A stretch of 64,000 bases of DNA, taken from assembly GCA_964406445.1 (NCBI GenBank), contig CAYORU010000004.1, positions 114,698 through 178,697 of the forward strand, in the 5' to 3' direction. The first letter of the stretch is position 1. Each line of letters starts with the position of its first letter. The notes beneath the pieces are model-generated. The model ran no database searches and was not told the DNA's origin. It was given only the letters and a program-made list of their open reading frames with translations. A program made the position numbers and the translations under genes. The DNA comes from SG8-30 sp964406445. Lineage in GTDB: Bacteria > Pseudomonadota > Gammaproteobacteria > Steroidobacterales > Steroidobacteraceae. Positions 25,798-34,049 of this stretch are shown here, piece by piece.

Positions 25798-26616
25798 TCA
25801 TGGCCGCTGGCAGACGGGGCACCAGTAGGTCGAGCGCTGCCCCAGCACGCGGTGGCGGATAGGCGCCTTGCAGCGACGGCAGGACTCGCCCGCCCGCTCG
25901 TAGACGAACAGGCGCTGGCGGAAATAGCCCGGCATGCCGTCCGGGTCGACGTAGTCGCGCAGGGTCGTGCCGCCGACGCGGATCGCCTCGCCGAGCACGT
26001 CGCGGATCGCTTCGGCGAGCCGCGCCATCCGCGCGAGGCTGACGCGCCCGGCCGGCGTCGCGGGCCGGATCCCGGCCCGGAACAGCGCCTCGCTGGCGTA
26101 GATGTTGCCGACGCCGACGACCACCCGGGCATCCATGATCAGGAGCTTGATGGCGACGCGCCGTCCCCGCGCGAGGCGCCACAGGTGCCGGCCGTCGAAG
26201 TCCGGCCCGAGCGGCTCCGGTCCGAGCCCGGCGAGCAGCGGGTGCGCGGCGGGGTCGCCCTCGACCCAGTGCAGGCTGCCGAACCGGCGCGGATCGTTGA
26301 AGCGAAGGATGCGTCCGGAGTCGAGCACCACGTCGACGTGGTCGTGCGGCCGCGACGGCAACGGCGCCGCGAGCACCCGCAGGCTGCCGGACATGCCGAG
26401 GTGTGCGATCAGCGTGCCGCCGTCCGTGCGGACGAGAAGGTACTTGGCGCGACGCTCGACCGCCACGACCCGACGGCCTTCGAGGGCCTGCTCGAAACCG
26501 GCCGGGACGGGCCAGCGCAGCCGCCGCTCGCGCAGCACGACCCGCTCGATGCGCCGCCCCTCGAGGGAGGGCGCGATGCCGCGGCGGGTGGTCTCGACTT
26601 CGGGAAGCTCGGGCAT
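25798..26616 (-). CDS. mutM: Formamidopyrimidine-DNA glycosylase
   Basis: Removes 8-oxoguanine and formamidopyrimidines. 272 residues. It begins MPELPEVETTRRG, so Pro2 is the Schiff-base nucleophile and Glu3 the catalytic acid; this fixes the start. Lys in RRAKYLLV and the HLGMSG turn are conserved, followed by the H2TH region (VGVGNIYASEALFRAGI). The C-terminal zinc finger is CRRCKAPI...YWCPVCQ, the last part of the protein. It converges with coaD, with 3 nt between stops. Confidence 0.97.
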   Translation of the reverse strand: MPELPEVETTRRGIAPSLEGRRIERVVLRERRLRWPVPAGFEQALEGRRVVAVERRAKYLLVRTDGGTLIAHLGMSGSLRVLAAPLPSRPHDHVDVVLDSGRILRFNDPRRFGSLHWVEGDPAAHPLLAGLGPEPLGPDFDGRHLWRLARGRRVAIKLLIMDARVVVGVGNIYASEALFRAGIRPATPAGRVSLARMARLAEAIRDVLGEAIRVGGTTLRDYVDPDGMPGYFRQRLFVYERAGESCRRCKAPIRHRVLGQRSTYWCPVCQRP

Positions 26617-26634
26617 TCCTGGGTCCCGGACGCG

Positions 26635-26662
26635 CGAAGGCCCGTCCGGGGACGGGCCTTCG
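26635..26662 (-). terminator. Hairpin between rpmG and mutM
   Basis: 13-nt arms CGAAGGCCCGTCC / GGACGGGCCTTCG separated by 2 nt (so the top of the stem must open), 26 nt after rpmG and 19 nt before mutM on the minus strand. No U-run; it may attenuate read-through from the ribosomal-protein genes into mutM. Confidence 0.55.
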
Positions 26663-26687
26663 GGAGCGGGCGTCGCGGCGCGCGGCC

Positions 26688-26843
26688 CTACTTGATCTTG
26701 CCTTCCTTGTAGGTCACGTGCTTGCGGACGACCGGGTCGAACTTCAGGACTTCCATCTTCTCGGGATGGAGGCGCTTGTTCTTGGTGGTCGTGTAGAAGT
26801 GGCCGGTGCCGGCGCTCGAGACGAGCTTGATCTTGTCACGCAT
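26688..26843 (-). CDS. rpmG: 50S ribosomal protein L33
   Basis: 51 residues: MRDKIKLVSSAGTGHFYTTT..., ending YKEGKIK, the standard zinc-free L33 of proteobacteria. AAGGAGCG lies upstream. It is 14 nt after rpmB in the conserved rpmB-rpmG operon. Confidence 0.96.
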   Translation of the reverse strand: MRDKIKLVSSAGTGHFYTTTKNKRLHPEKMEVLKFDPVVRKHVTYKEGKIK

Positions 26844-26857
26844 GGCTCATCGCTCCT

Positions 26858-27094
26858 TCAGACGTGCTGGCCGGCCGCGCGCAGCTCGGCGAGGACGGCC
26901 TCGATGCCCTTCTTCTCGATGGTGCGCATGGCGGCCGAGGACACGCGCAGCGTGACCCAGCGCTTCTCGCCCTCGACCCAGAACCGCTGGTCGTGCAGGT
27001 TCGGCAGGAAGCGGCGGCGCTTCTTGATGTTCGAGTGCGACACCTTGTTGCCGGTGATCGGGCGCTTTCCCGTGACCTGGCAGACTCGAGACAT
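26858..27094 (-). CDS. rpmB: 50S ribosomal protein L28
   Basis: 78 residues starting MSRVCQVTGKRPITGNKVSHS, with NLHDQRFWVEGEKRWVTLRVS and a C-terminal RTIEKKGIEAVLAEL, the normal L28 length and motifs. In-frame upstream codons (MIV) are not used because the ATG at 27094 gives the canonical N-terminus. It is first gene of rpmBG; the divergent sensor kinase starts about 200 nt away. Confidence 0.96.
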   Translation of the reverse strand: MSRVCQVTGKRPITGNKVSHSNIKKRRRFLPNLHDQRFWVEGEKRWVTLRVSSAAMRTIEKKGIEAVLAELRAAGQHV

Positions 27095-27291
27095 GACGAT
27101 CACTCCGTTGCCGGCCGGCAGGGCTGACCCTGGCCGGCGCCGTGAAAGAGCCGCGTATTAGACCAGCCCGGGCCGGCGGAGGCAAGGCCGGACGGCCCGC
27201 GCCGGGCGGCCCCCGCGGCCTCGGCCGGCCGGGCCGTTCCGGCCGGCCGCCGCTTTGCGCACACTACGGGGCCCCCGCGTCCGGCCCGACC

Positions 27292-29211
27292 ATGCAGCTT
27301 CCCCGACCCGGCACCTTTGCGCTCGTCCTCGGCTTCGTCGGGAGCTACGTCCTGCTCGACTGGGTGAGCTACGTGCAGCCCGTGCTCAAGCTCGGCATCA
27401 CGCCCTGGAACCCGCAGGCAGGACTCGCGCTTGCCCTGCTGCTGGTCCGCGGCGCCGCATGGGTCCCGGTGGTCGCGGTCGCGGCCCTGCTGTCCGAACT
27501 GGTGGCGCGGGACAATCCGGCCGGGCTGGCCGTGCTCGCCGCTTCCTCGGCCGTCATCGCGGCAGGCTACGGCGCGGCCGCCGCCTTCCTCCGGCCCAAG
27601 CTCTCCGGCCCCGTGGCGGACCCGGTCCGCGCCGCCTGGCTGATCGGCAGCGCGATGGCGGCGACGCTCGCGGTCGCCGCCGGATATGCGCTGGTCTACC
27701 TCGCCGCGGGACTGCTGCCCGTGCAGGCCGTCGTGCCCGGCATCGCCCGCTACTGGGTGGGCGACCTGAACGGCGTGATCACGGTCGTGCCGCTCGCGCT
27801 GCTCCTGCCGCGCTGGCGGGCGGCGCTGGCCGCGACCCGCGGCCGGGCGCTCGAGGTCGCCGGCCAGGCGCTGCTGACGCTCGGCATCCTCTGGCTGGTC
27901 GTGGCCTTTCCCGAGGCCGAGGAGGTGCGGTTCTTCTACCCGCTGTTCGTGCCGGTGATCTGGATCGCGCTGCGCTGGGGCGTGCCCGGCGCGGCGCTCG
28001 CCACGCTCGGCATCCAGGCGGGGCTCGTCGTCGCGGTCAAGGACCGCCTCGACTTCCTGCCGCTCGTCGACATCCAGTTCCTGATGGTGACGCTCGGCAT
28101 CACCACGCTGATGCTCGGCGCGGTGGTCTCCGAGCGGCGCCGGGCACTCGAGCGCGTCGCGGCGCAGGAGGCGGAGCAGCGGGCGCTGCTCGCGACCGCG
28201 CCCGACGCGGTGCTGTCGCTCGACGGCGGCGGGCGGGTGGTCTCGGCGAACCCGGCGGCGCGGCGGATGTTCGCGGCGAGCGATGCCGACCTCGGCGCCG
28301 TGCCGGTCGGCCGGCTGCTGCCCGGCCTCGCGCTGGCCACCCGCGAGGGTCGCGGCAGCCTGCGTGCGCGGCGGCTCGACGGCGCGTCCTTCCCGGCCGA
28401 CATCGCCTGGGCCGCGCTCGACTCGCCGGCCGAGGCGCGCCACATCGTGATCGTGCGCGACGCCACCGACCGCCACGCCGCCGAGGCGCAGCTGCGCGAG
28501 CGCGACACCGCGCTCGCGCGCTCGATGCGCTTCGCGGTGGCGGGCGAACTTGCCTCGGCGCTGACCCACGAGCTGAACCAGCCGATCAGTGCGCTCGTCT
28601 CCTACCTGCAGGCCGCGCAGATCCTCGCGCGGCCCATCGGGACGGCCGACGAACGCCTGCCGGGCACGCTTGACAAGGCGGCGCGCGAGGCGATGCGGGC
28701 CTCCGACGTGATGCGGCGCCTGCGCGACTTCTACCGCGGCGGCACGCCGCAGGCCGGTCCGGTGGACGTCGCCGAGGTCGTCGAGGCGGTGCGCCCGCCT
28801 TTCTCCGAGCGCCTGCGCCGCGACGGGGTCGACCTCGACCTCGAGCTGCCGGAGGCCTTGCCTCCGGCCCGCTGCGACCGAATCCAGCTGGAGATGGTCC
28901 TGCACAACCTGCTGGCCAATGCGCTCGACGCCGCCGCGGCGCGGCCGCCCGGGCGGCGACAGGTGCGGCTCTCCGCGGCCGCGGCCGACGGCGGGGTGCG
29001 GGTCGAGGTCGACGACTCCGGCGACGGCATCGCGGAGGAGGTCCGGCCGCGGCTGTTCGAGCCCTTCGTCACCACCAAGCCCGACGGCATGGGCCTCGGC
29101 CTCGCGATCAGCCGCTCGCTGCTGCGGGCGCAGGCCGGGGACCTGCGGCTGGCGGCCAGCCGTCTCGGCGGTGCATGCTTCGCCGTGCAGCTGCCGCGCG
29201 AGCCTGGCTGA
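27292..29211 (+). CDS. Membrane sensor histidine kinase (MASE1-PAS-HisKA-HATPase)
   Basis: 639 residues. Residues ~1-275 form a MASE1 membrane sensor of about 8 helices (FVGSYVLLDWVSYVQPVLKLGITPWNPQAG...). Next is a PAS domain (about 295-410: LLATAPDAVLSLDGGGRVVSANPAARRMF). The HisKA domain has phospho-acceptor His426 in ALTHELNQPISALVSYL, the FixL/ThkA-like H-box. The HATPase has N, G1 and G2 boxes (LHNLLANALDAA, VDDSGDGIAEEV, GMGLGLAISRSLL). The ATG at 27292 is chosen for the normal MASE1 beginning. The regulator gene follows after 10 nt. The signal is unknown; FixL-like kinases often sense oxygen or redox, but there is no heme-PAS signature here. Confidence 0.9.
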   Translation: MQLPRPGTFALVLGFVGSYVLLDWVSYVQPVLKLGITPWNPQAGLALALLLVRGAAWVPVVAVAALLSELVARDNPAGLAVLAASSAVIAAGYGAAAAFLRPKLSGPVADPVRAAWLIGSAMAATLAVAAGYALVYLAAGLLPVQAVVPGIARYWVGDLNGVITVVPLALLLPRWRAALAATRGRALEVAGQALLTLGILWLVVAFPEAEEVRFFYPLFVPVIWIALRWGVPGAALATLGIQAGLVVAVKDRLDFLPLVDIQFLMVTLGITTLMLGAVVSERRRALERVAAQEAEQRALLATAPDAVLSLDGGGRVVSANPAARRMFAASDADLGAVPVGRLLPGLALATREGRGSLRARRLDGASFPADIAWAALDSPAEARHIVIVRDATDRHAAEAQLRERDTALARSMRFAVAGELASALTHELNQPISALVSYLQAAQILARPIGTADERLPGTLDKAAREAMRASDVMRRLRDFYRGGTPQAGPVDVAEVVEAVRPPFSERLRRDGVDLDLELPEALPPARCDRIQLEMVLHNLLANALDAAAARPPGRRQVRLSAAAADGGVRVEVDDSGDGIAEEVRPRLFEPFVTTKPDGMGLGLAISRSLLRAQAGDLRLAASRLGGACFAVQLPREPG

Positions 29212-29221
29212 AGGAGCGACG

Positions 29222-29836
29222 TTGGACGACGCGACCGTGTTCCTGGTGGACGACGACCCCTCCGTGCGCGACTCGCTGAGCCTGCTGCTGTCGCTCAAGG
29301 GGCTGCGCACGCGGGTCTATTCGAGCGCCGAGTCGCTGCTCGCCACCTACGAGGCCGGCTGGCGCGGCTGCGTGCTGACGGACCTCAAGATGCCGGGCCT
29401 GACGGGGATCGAGCTGCAGCAGGCGCTCGCCGAGCGCGGCTCGCCGCTGCCGGTCGTCGTGCTCACGGCGCACGGCGACGTGGCGACGACCCGCCAGGCG
29501 CTGAAGGCCGGCGCCTTCGACTTCCTCGAGAAGCCGGTCGACGACGACGTGCTGCTCGACGTCCTGCACAACGCCATCCGCCGCGACCACGAGCGCCGCG
29601 CCGAGCAGGCGGAGCGTAGCGAGGTCGAGGACCGCGTCGCACGGCTCACGCCCCGCGAGCGCGACGTGTTGCTGCTGATCGCGGAGGGCCTGCAGAACCG
29701 CGAGATCGGCGAGCGGCTCGGCATCAGCCCGCGCACGGTCGAGGTCTACAAGGCGCGCATGATGGAGAAGCTGCAGTGCCGCAGCCTCGCCGACGCGGTC
29801 CGCATCAGCCTCGAGTGGGTGCGCAGCGCCCAGTGA
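29222..29836 (+). CDS. FixJ/NarL-type response regulator
   Basis: 204 residues from a TTG with GGAG five bases upstream. The receiver domain has the acidic pair in VDDDPSVRDS, phospho-acceptor Asp54 (LTDLKMPG), the Thr switch in VVLTAHGD and Lys in LEKPVDD. After a linker comes a LuxR-type HTH (LTPRERDVLLLIAEGLQNREIGERLGISPRTVEVYKARMMEKL). This is the FixJ/TtrR arrangement and pairs with the kinase immediately upstream. Targets are unknown. The gene ends 176 nt before the convergent radC, with a GC hairpin between. Confidence 0.93.
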   Translation: MDDATVFLVDDDPSVRDSLSLLLSLKGLRTRVYSSAESLLATYEAGWRGCVLTDLKMPGLTGIELQQALAERGSPLPVVVLTAHGDVATTRQALKAGAFDFLEKPVDDDVLLDVLHNAIRRDHERRAEQAERSEVEDRVARLTPRERDVLLLIAEGLQNREIGERLGISPRTVEVYKARMMEKLQCRSLADAVRISLEWVRSAQ

Positions 29837-29967
29837 ACCGACAGGCGGCGCCCTTACGGGCCGCCACGTATTTCCGAAACCGGCCCCTGGCGCTAGCCTC
29901 GATTCCGCCGACCCCCGCTCGCGCTTCGCGTTCGCGCCAGCCGGGGCCCGGCAGGAGCACGCCGCAA

Positions 29968-29998
29968 CCCGGCGGCCGGAGAGGGACCGGCCGCCGGG
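29968..29998. terminator. GC hairpin between response regulator and radC
   Basis: Perfect 12-bp stem CCCGGCGGCCGG / CCGGCCGCCGGG with a 7-nt loop, 14 nt past the radC stop on the minus strand, so it can serve both convergent transcripts. No T-run. The rest of 29837-30012 is GC-rich with no gene that I can see. Confidence 0.6.
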
Positions 29999-30012
29999 GG
30001 ACCGGCCAGGGC

Positions 30013-30687
30013 TCACACCAGCCCGCGTTCCGCGAGCGAGGCGCAGGTCCCGTCGCCCACGATCAGGTGGTCGAGCAGGCGGATGTCGACCAGCGCCAGC
30101 GCGTCCCGAAGCCGCGTCGTGATGATCTCGTCCGCCTGGCTGGGCTCGGCCACGCCGGAGGGGTGGTTGTGGGCGAGGATCACGGCCGCCGCGTTGCGCG
30201 CGAGCGCCGTCTTGACGACCTCGCGGGGGTGGACGCTCGCGCCGTCGAGCGTGCCGCGGAACAGCTCGTCGAAGCCGAGCAGCCGGTGGCGCGTGTCGAG
30301 GAACAGGCAGCAGAACACCTCGTGGTCGCGGTCGCGCAGCCGGGCGACCAGGAAGTCGCGCGCGGCGCGCGGGCTGGTCAGCGCGGGCCCGTGGCGCAGC
30401 CGCTCGAGGTGGTGGCGTCGCACCAGCTCGAGCGCGGCCTGCAGTCCCGCCCAGCGCGCCGCGCCCATGCCCGGGTGGCGACAGACTGCCTCGCGCGGCG
30501 CCGACAGCAGGCCGCGCAGCGAGCCGAAACCCGCCAGCAGGGAGCGGGCGAGGTCGAGGGCGCTCAAGCCGCGGTGACCCGTGCCGAGCAGCAAGGCGAG
30601 CAGCTCCGCCTCGGTGAGCGAACCCGGGCCGAGCTCGAGCATCTTCTCCCGCGGCCTTTCGGCCGGCGGCCATTCGGTCAGTCGCAT
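30013..30687 (-). CDS. radC: RadC-family JAMM domain protein
   Basis: 224 residues. The N-terminal helix-hairpin-helix-like UPF0758 region (MRLTEWPPAERPREKMLELGPGSLTEAELLALLLGTGHRG) is followed by the MPN/JAB metalloprotease-like domain with the zinc motif HNHPSGVAEPSQAD. Despite the historical name, its role in DNA repair is unproven. The ATG at 30687 gives the canonical MRLTEWP start; the open frame upstream is antisense to coaBC. It is divergent from coaBC, as in many gammaproteobacteria. Confidence 0.94.
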   Translation of the reverse strand: MRLTEWPPAERPREKMLELGPGSLTEAELLALLLGTGHRGLSALDLARSLLAGFGSLRGLLSAPREAVCRHPGMGAARWAGLQAALELVRRHHLERLRHGPALTSPRAARDFLVARLRDRDHEVFCCLFLDTRHRLLGFDELFRGTLDGASVHPREVVKTALARNAAAVILAHNHPSGVAEPSQADEIITTRLRDALALVDIRLLDHLIVGDGTCASLAERGLV

Positions 30688-30861
30688 GCGGCCTCCCGCG
30701 GCCGATTGTGCGGGTCGCCCTGGCCGCCAGGTCTCCGCTAAAGGCCCGCGAACGCGCACAAACGGGCCCGGGACCGCTCCTCGGGCACGGCCGGACATGA
30801 ACTCAGAACCGCGCGGCATGGCGGATTGGAGTTCCCGACGGGCGGGCGCAATAATCGCCGC

Positions 30862-32097
30862 ATGAGCGAACGACGCGCTCCGCGGATCCTGCTCGGCGTC
30901 ACCGGCGGCATCGCGGCCTACAAGACCCCCGACCTCGTCCGCCGCCTGCGCGAGCGCGGCGCCGAGGTGCAGGTCGTCCTGACGGCCAGCGCCAAGCAGT
31001 TCGTCACGCCGATGGCGCTGCAGGCCGTGTCGGGACGGGAGGTGCGCGAGTCGCTGTGGGATCCGTCGGCCGAGGCGGCGATGGGCCACATCGAGCTGGC
31101 CCGATGGGCCGACCTCGTGCTGGTGGCGCCGGCGACGGCCGAGTTCATGGCGCGCCTCGTGCACGGCCGCGCCGACGACCTGCTCGCCACGCTCTGCCTC
31201 GCGACCGCCGCGCCGCTGCACCTCGCGCCGGCCATGAACCGGCTGATGTGGTCGAACCCGGCCACGCAGGCGAACGTGGCCTCCCTCAAGGCACGCGGCG
31301 TCACGCTGCACGGCCCGGCCTCCGGGGAGCAGGCCTGCGGCGAGACCGGCGAGGGCCGGATGCTCGAGCCGCTGGAGATCGCGGAGGCGCTGTTCGCCCT
31401 GTCCGTGGCGGCCCGGCCGCTCGCCGGGCGCAAGGTCGTGGTGAGCGCGGGCCCGACCCGCGAGCCGATCGACCCGGTGCGCTTCCTCACCAACCGCAGC
31501 TCCGGGAAGATGGGCTACGCCGTGGCCCAGGCCGCGCGCGAGGCGGGCGCCGAGGTCGTGCTGGTGAGCGGGCCGGTGTCCCTGCCGACGCCGCCGGGTG
31601 TGGTGCGCGTCGACGTCGAGACCGCGCGGCAGATGTACGAAGCCGTGCATGCCGCGATGCGCGGCGCGGACCTGTACGTCGGCGCGGCGGCGGTGGCCGA
31701 CTACGAGCCGGCGAGCGCCGCGCCCGAAAAAATCAAGAAGAACGCGCCGACCCTGACCCTGGAGCTGGTCAAGGCGCCGGACATCCTCGCCTCGGTCGCG
31801 CAGCTCGAGCCGCGCCCGTTCGTGGTCGGCTTCGCGGCGGAGACGCAGAACGTGGAGGCGAACGCGCGGGGCAAGCTCGAGCGCAAGCGCCTCGACATGA
31901 TCGCGGCCAACCGGGTCGGCGAAGGGCTGGCCTTCGACCGCGACGACAACGCGCTGGTCGTGCTCTGGCCCGGCGGGCGCGAGGAGCTCGAGACCTGCGG
32001 CAAGCTGGAGCTGGCTCGCCGCCTGGTCGCGACGATCGCCGCGCGGATGGCCGCGGCGTCGCGCCCGGCGGGCAACGTCATCCACGTGCGGCGCTGA
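30862..32097 (+). CDS. coaBC: Bifunctional phosphopantothenoylcysteine decarboxylase/phosphopantothenate-cysteine ligase
   Basis: Two successive steps of coenzyme A synthesis. 411 residues. The CoaC half is a flavoprotein (ILLGVTGGIAAYKTPDLVRRL) with the active-site HIELARWADLVLVAPATA, and PAMNRLMWSNPATQ contains the PXMNXXMW motif. The conserved Cys is in EQACGETGEGRM. The CoaB half begins about residue 190 (KVVVSAGPTREPIDPVRFLTNRSSGKMG) and has the KIKKN loop and the AANRVGEGLAFDRDDN segment. dut starts at its stop codon (1-nt overlap). Confidence 0.97.
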   Translation: MSERRAPRILLGVTGGIAAYKTPDLVRRLRERGAEVQVVLTASAKQFVTPMALQAVSGREVRESLWDPSAEAAMGHIELARWADLVLVAPATAEFMARLVHGRADDLLATLCLATAAPLHLAPAMNRLMWSNPATQANVASLKARGVTLHGPASGEQACGETGEGRMLEPLEIAEALFALSVAARPLAGRKVVVSAGPTREPIDPVRFLTNRSSGKMGYAVAQAAREAGAEVVLVSGPVSLPTPPGVVRVDVETARQMYEAVHAAMRGADLYVGAAAVADYEPASAAPEKIKKNAPTLTLELVKAPDILASVAQLEPRPFVVGFAAETQNVEANARGKLERKRLDMIAANRVGEGLAFDRDDNALVVLWPGGREELETCGKLELARRLVATIAARMAAASRPAGNVIHVRR

Positions 32098-32552
32098 TGC
32101 ACCGCCTGAAGGTCCGGATCCTCGACCCGAGGGTCGGCGCTTCGATCCCGCTGCCGCACTACGCCACCGGCGGTTCGGCCGGCCTCGACCTGCGGGCCTG
32201 CCTCGACGCGCCGCTGGTCCTGGAGCCCGGCCAGACCCACCTGGTCCCGACCGGAATCGCGATCCATCTCGACGACCCCGGCCTCGCCGCGGTGCTGCTG
32301 CCCCGCTCGGGGCTCGGCCACAAGCACGGCATCGTGCTCGGCAACCTGGTCGGGCTCATCGACTCGGACTACCAGGGGCAGGTGATGGTCTCGGTATGGA
32401 ACCGCGGCAGCCACCCGTTCACGGTCGAGCCCGGGGAGCGGATCGCCCAGATGGTCGTCGTGCCGGTCGTGCAGGTCGCGCTCGAGGTCGTCGCCAGCTT
32501 CGAGGAATCCACCCGCGGCGCGGGCGGCTTCGGCAGCTCCGGCCGCACCTGA
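32097..32552 (+). CDS. dut: dUTP diphosphatase
   Basis: Hydrolyses dUTP to dUMP, keeping uracil out of DNA. 151 residues with the five trimeric dUTPase motifs in order: AGLDLRAC, PRSGLGHKHGI, GNLVGLIDSDYQG (catalytic Asp), ERIAQMVVVP and RGAGGFGSSG. Its ATG overlaps the coaBC stop by 1 nt. A dispersed palindrome begins within 10 nt of its stop. Confidence 0.97.
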   Translation: MHRLKVRILDPRVGASIPLPHYATGGSAGLDLRACLDAPLVLEPGQTHLVPTGIAIHLDDPGLAAVLLPRSGLGHKHGIVLGNLVGLIDSDYQGQVMVSVWNRGSHPFTVEPGERIAQMVVVPVVQVALEVVASFEESTRGAGGFGSSGRT

Positions 32553-32559
32553 GAAAACC

Positions 32560-32652
32560 CAGGGGACATTCGCTTCGAGTTTGTCGCCGTCCGGCCCCGG
32601 GGCGCCTGGGTTGCCCGCCCGCCCAACACAAACTCGAAGCGAATGTCCCCTG
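32560..32652. repeat. Dispersed GGGGACATTC palindrome, 25-bp perfect arms
   Basis: Arms 32560-32584 and 32628-32652 are a perfect 25-bp inverted repeat (CAGGGGACATTCGCTTCGAG plus TTTGT, and its complement) around a 43-nt GC-rich loop. It occupies nearly all of the 103-nt gap between the stop codons of the convergent dut and DUF4124 genes. Confidence 0.92.
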
Positions 32653-32655
32653 CAT

Positions 32656-33282
32656 TCAATCGATGCGGCGCAGCTCCTTGAATCGCTTGAGGTCTTCCTC
32701 GAACCTGCGGTTCACGGCGACCCGCTCCTCGCGAAGCTTCTTCAGGTTCGCCTCCTGCACGCTGATGTCCGAGGCCGAGCGCTCGATGTCGGCGGCGAGT
32801 CCCTCGGGCAGCGGCGGCGCGCCGGGCTTGCTGCTGTGGGGGGCGTAGCGCGAGGCCTGCCTGACCTGGTCGTCGCGGCGGCGCTTGAGGTTCGTGAGCG
32901 ACTGCTGCTGGATGGTGATCTGCGCGTCGATCTGGTCGAGCCGGCGCACGCGCAGCAGCTCGATCTCCCGCGGATTCTGGTAAGTCTGCAGCAGCATGCG
33001 GTCGCGGCGGGCCTGCTCCACGGCGGCGGCCTTGCGCCGTGCCTCGGCTTCCCGCGCCCGCGCCTCCTCGGCCGTCACGAGGCCCTGCTCGTGCCCGACC
33101 TTCATGCCCGACTTGTCGAGCACGTCACGGTCCTGCTCGGCGTATTCGGGCGGGACCTTGTCCCCGTAGTGGACCTGGCCGTTCCTGTCGACCCACCTGT
33201 AGACCTTCTGCGCGCTGGCGGGCCCGGCGGCGACCGCCAGGGCCACCGTCGTCAGCGTCACCACCAGCCAGCTTCTGTTCAT
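32656..33282 (-). CDS. Exported DUF4124 protein with coiled coil
   Basis: 208 residues. The signal peptide MNRSWLVVTLTTVALAVAAGPASA is cut before QKVYRW. The DUF4124 core follows (KVYRWVDRNGQVHYGDKVPPE), a small WW-like beta fold common in proteobacterial periplasmic proteins. From residue ~65 the protein is charged helix, likely coiled coil (EEARAREAEARRKAAAVEQARR, VQEANLKKLREERVAVNRRFEEDLKRF). The function is unknown. It lies between dut and pyrE and is transcribed with pyrE's orientation, 59 nt downstream of pyrE. Confidence 0.85.
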   Translation of the reverse strand: MNRSWLVVTLTTVALAVAAGPASAQKVYRWVDRNGQVHYGDKVPPEYAEQDRDVLDKSGMKVGHEQGLVTAEEARAREAEARRKAAAVEQARRDRMLLQTYQNPREIELLRVRRLDQIDAQITIQQQSLTNLKRRRDDQVRQASRYAPHSSKPGAPPLPEGLAADIERSASDISVQEANLKKLREERVAVNRRFEEDLKRFKELRRID

Positions 33283-33341
33283 CGTTCGAGCCTCGGTCAG
33301 CAATGCTCGGCCGGGGAGGCGCGGGCCGCCAGCCGACTGTG

Positions 33342-33995
33342 TCACGGATTGTCCCCGACGCCCCACTGGTTGCGATAGCCGCGCAGCGCCGCCAGTTCCG
33401 CCTGTCGGCCGCCGGCCTCCAGGTGCTCGATCAGGTCACGCAACGCGATGATGTGTATCACCGGGATGCTGAAGGCCTGCTGAACCTCCTGCACCGCGGA
33501 CAGCGCGGAGTCCTGGCCCTGCTCCTGCCGGTCGAGCGCCACCACCACGCCCGCCGGGCTCGCGCCGGCCGCCCGGATGACGTCGATCGACTCGCGGACG
33601 GCGGTCCCCGCCGAGATGACGTCGTCGATCACCAGCACCCGGCCGGCGAGCGGCGCGCCGACGGTCGTGCCTCCCTCGCCGTGCAGCTTGGCCTCCTTGC
33701 GGTTGTAGGCGAAGGGCAGGCTGCGGCCGTGCCGGTCGGCGAGCGCCGTGGCGGTCGCCGTGACCAGCGGGATGCCCTTGTAGGCGGGCCCGAACAGCAT
33801 GTCGAAGGGCGGCGCGGCCTCGGCGATCGCCCTCGCGTAGCAGCGTCCGAGCGTGGCCATCGCGCCGCCGGTGTTGAACAGCCCGGCATTGAAGAAGTAC
33901 GGGCTCATGCGGCCGCTCTTCAGGCGGAACTCGCCGAAGCGCAGGACGTCCTGGGCCAGGGCGAGCTCGATGAACTCCTGCTGGTACGGCTGCAT
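33342..33995 (-). CDS. pyrE: Orotate phosphoribosyltransferase
   Basis: Makes OMP from orotate and PRPP in pyrimidine synthesis. 217 residues. It begins MQPYQQEFIELALAQDVLRFGEF and SGRMSPYFFNAGLF, has the FGPAYKGIPL segment and the catalytic loop RKEAKLHGEGG. The PRPP-binding motif is VLVIDDVISAGTAVRES. It is divergent from exonuclease III with 54 nt between, the arrangement known for pyrE and the exoIII/Crc-like gene in pseudomonads. Confidence 0.97.
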   Translation of the reverse strand: MQPYQQEFIELALAQDVLRFGEFRLKSGRMSPYFFNAGLFNTGGAMATLGRCYARAIAEAAPPFDMLFGPAYKGIPLVTATATALADRHGRSLPFAYNRKEAKLHGEGGTTVGAPLAGRVLVIDDVISAGTAVRESIDVIRAAGASPAGVVVALDRQEQGQDSALSAVQEVQQAFSIPVIHIIALRDLIEHLEAGGRQAELAALRGYRNQWGVGDNP

Positions 33996-34049
33996 GCGTT
34001 CTCCCGCGCGGCGGACGCGTATGATTGCGCCTTCGCCCCGGGCCCGCAA

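Noticed and set aside
29837..29967. Possible FixJ-type operator near CACGTATTTCCG
   Set aside because: It lies downstream of the regulator gene and has no clear dyad or target promoter.
30688..30861. Regulatory element between radC and coaBC
   Set aside because: Apart from an ATAAT near coaBC I see no convincing -35, dyad or riboswitch.
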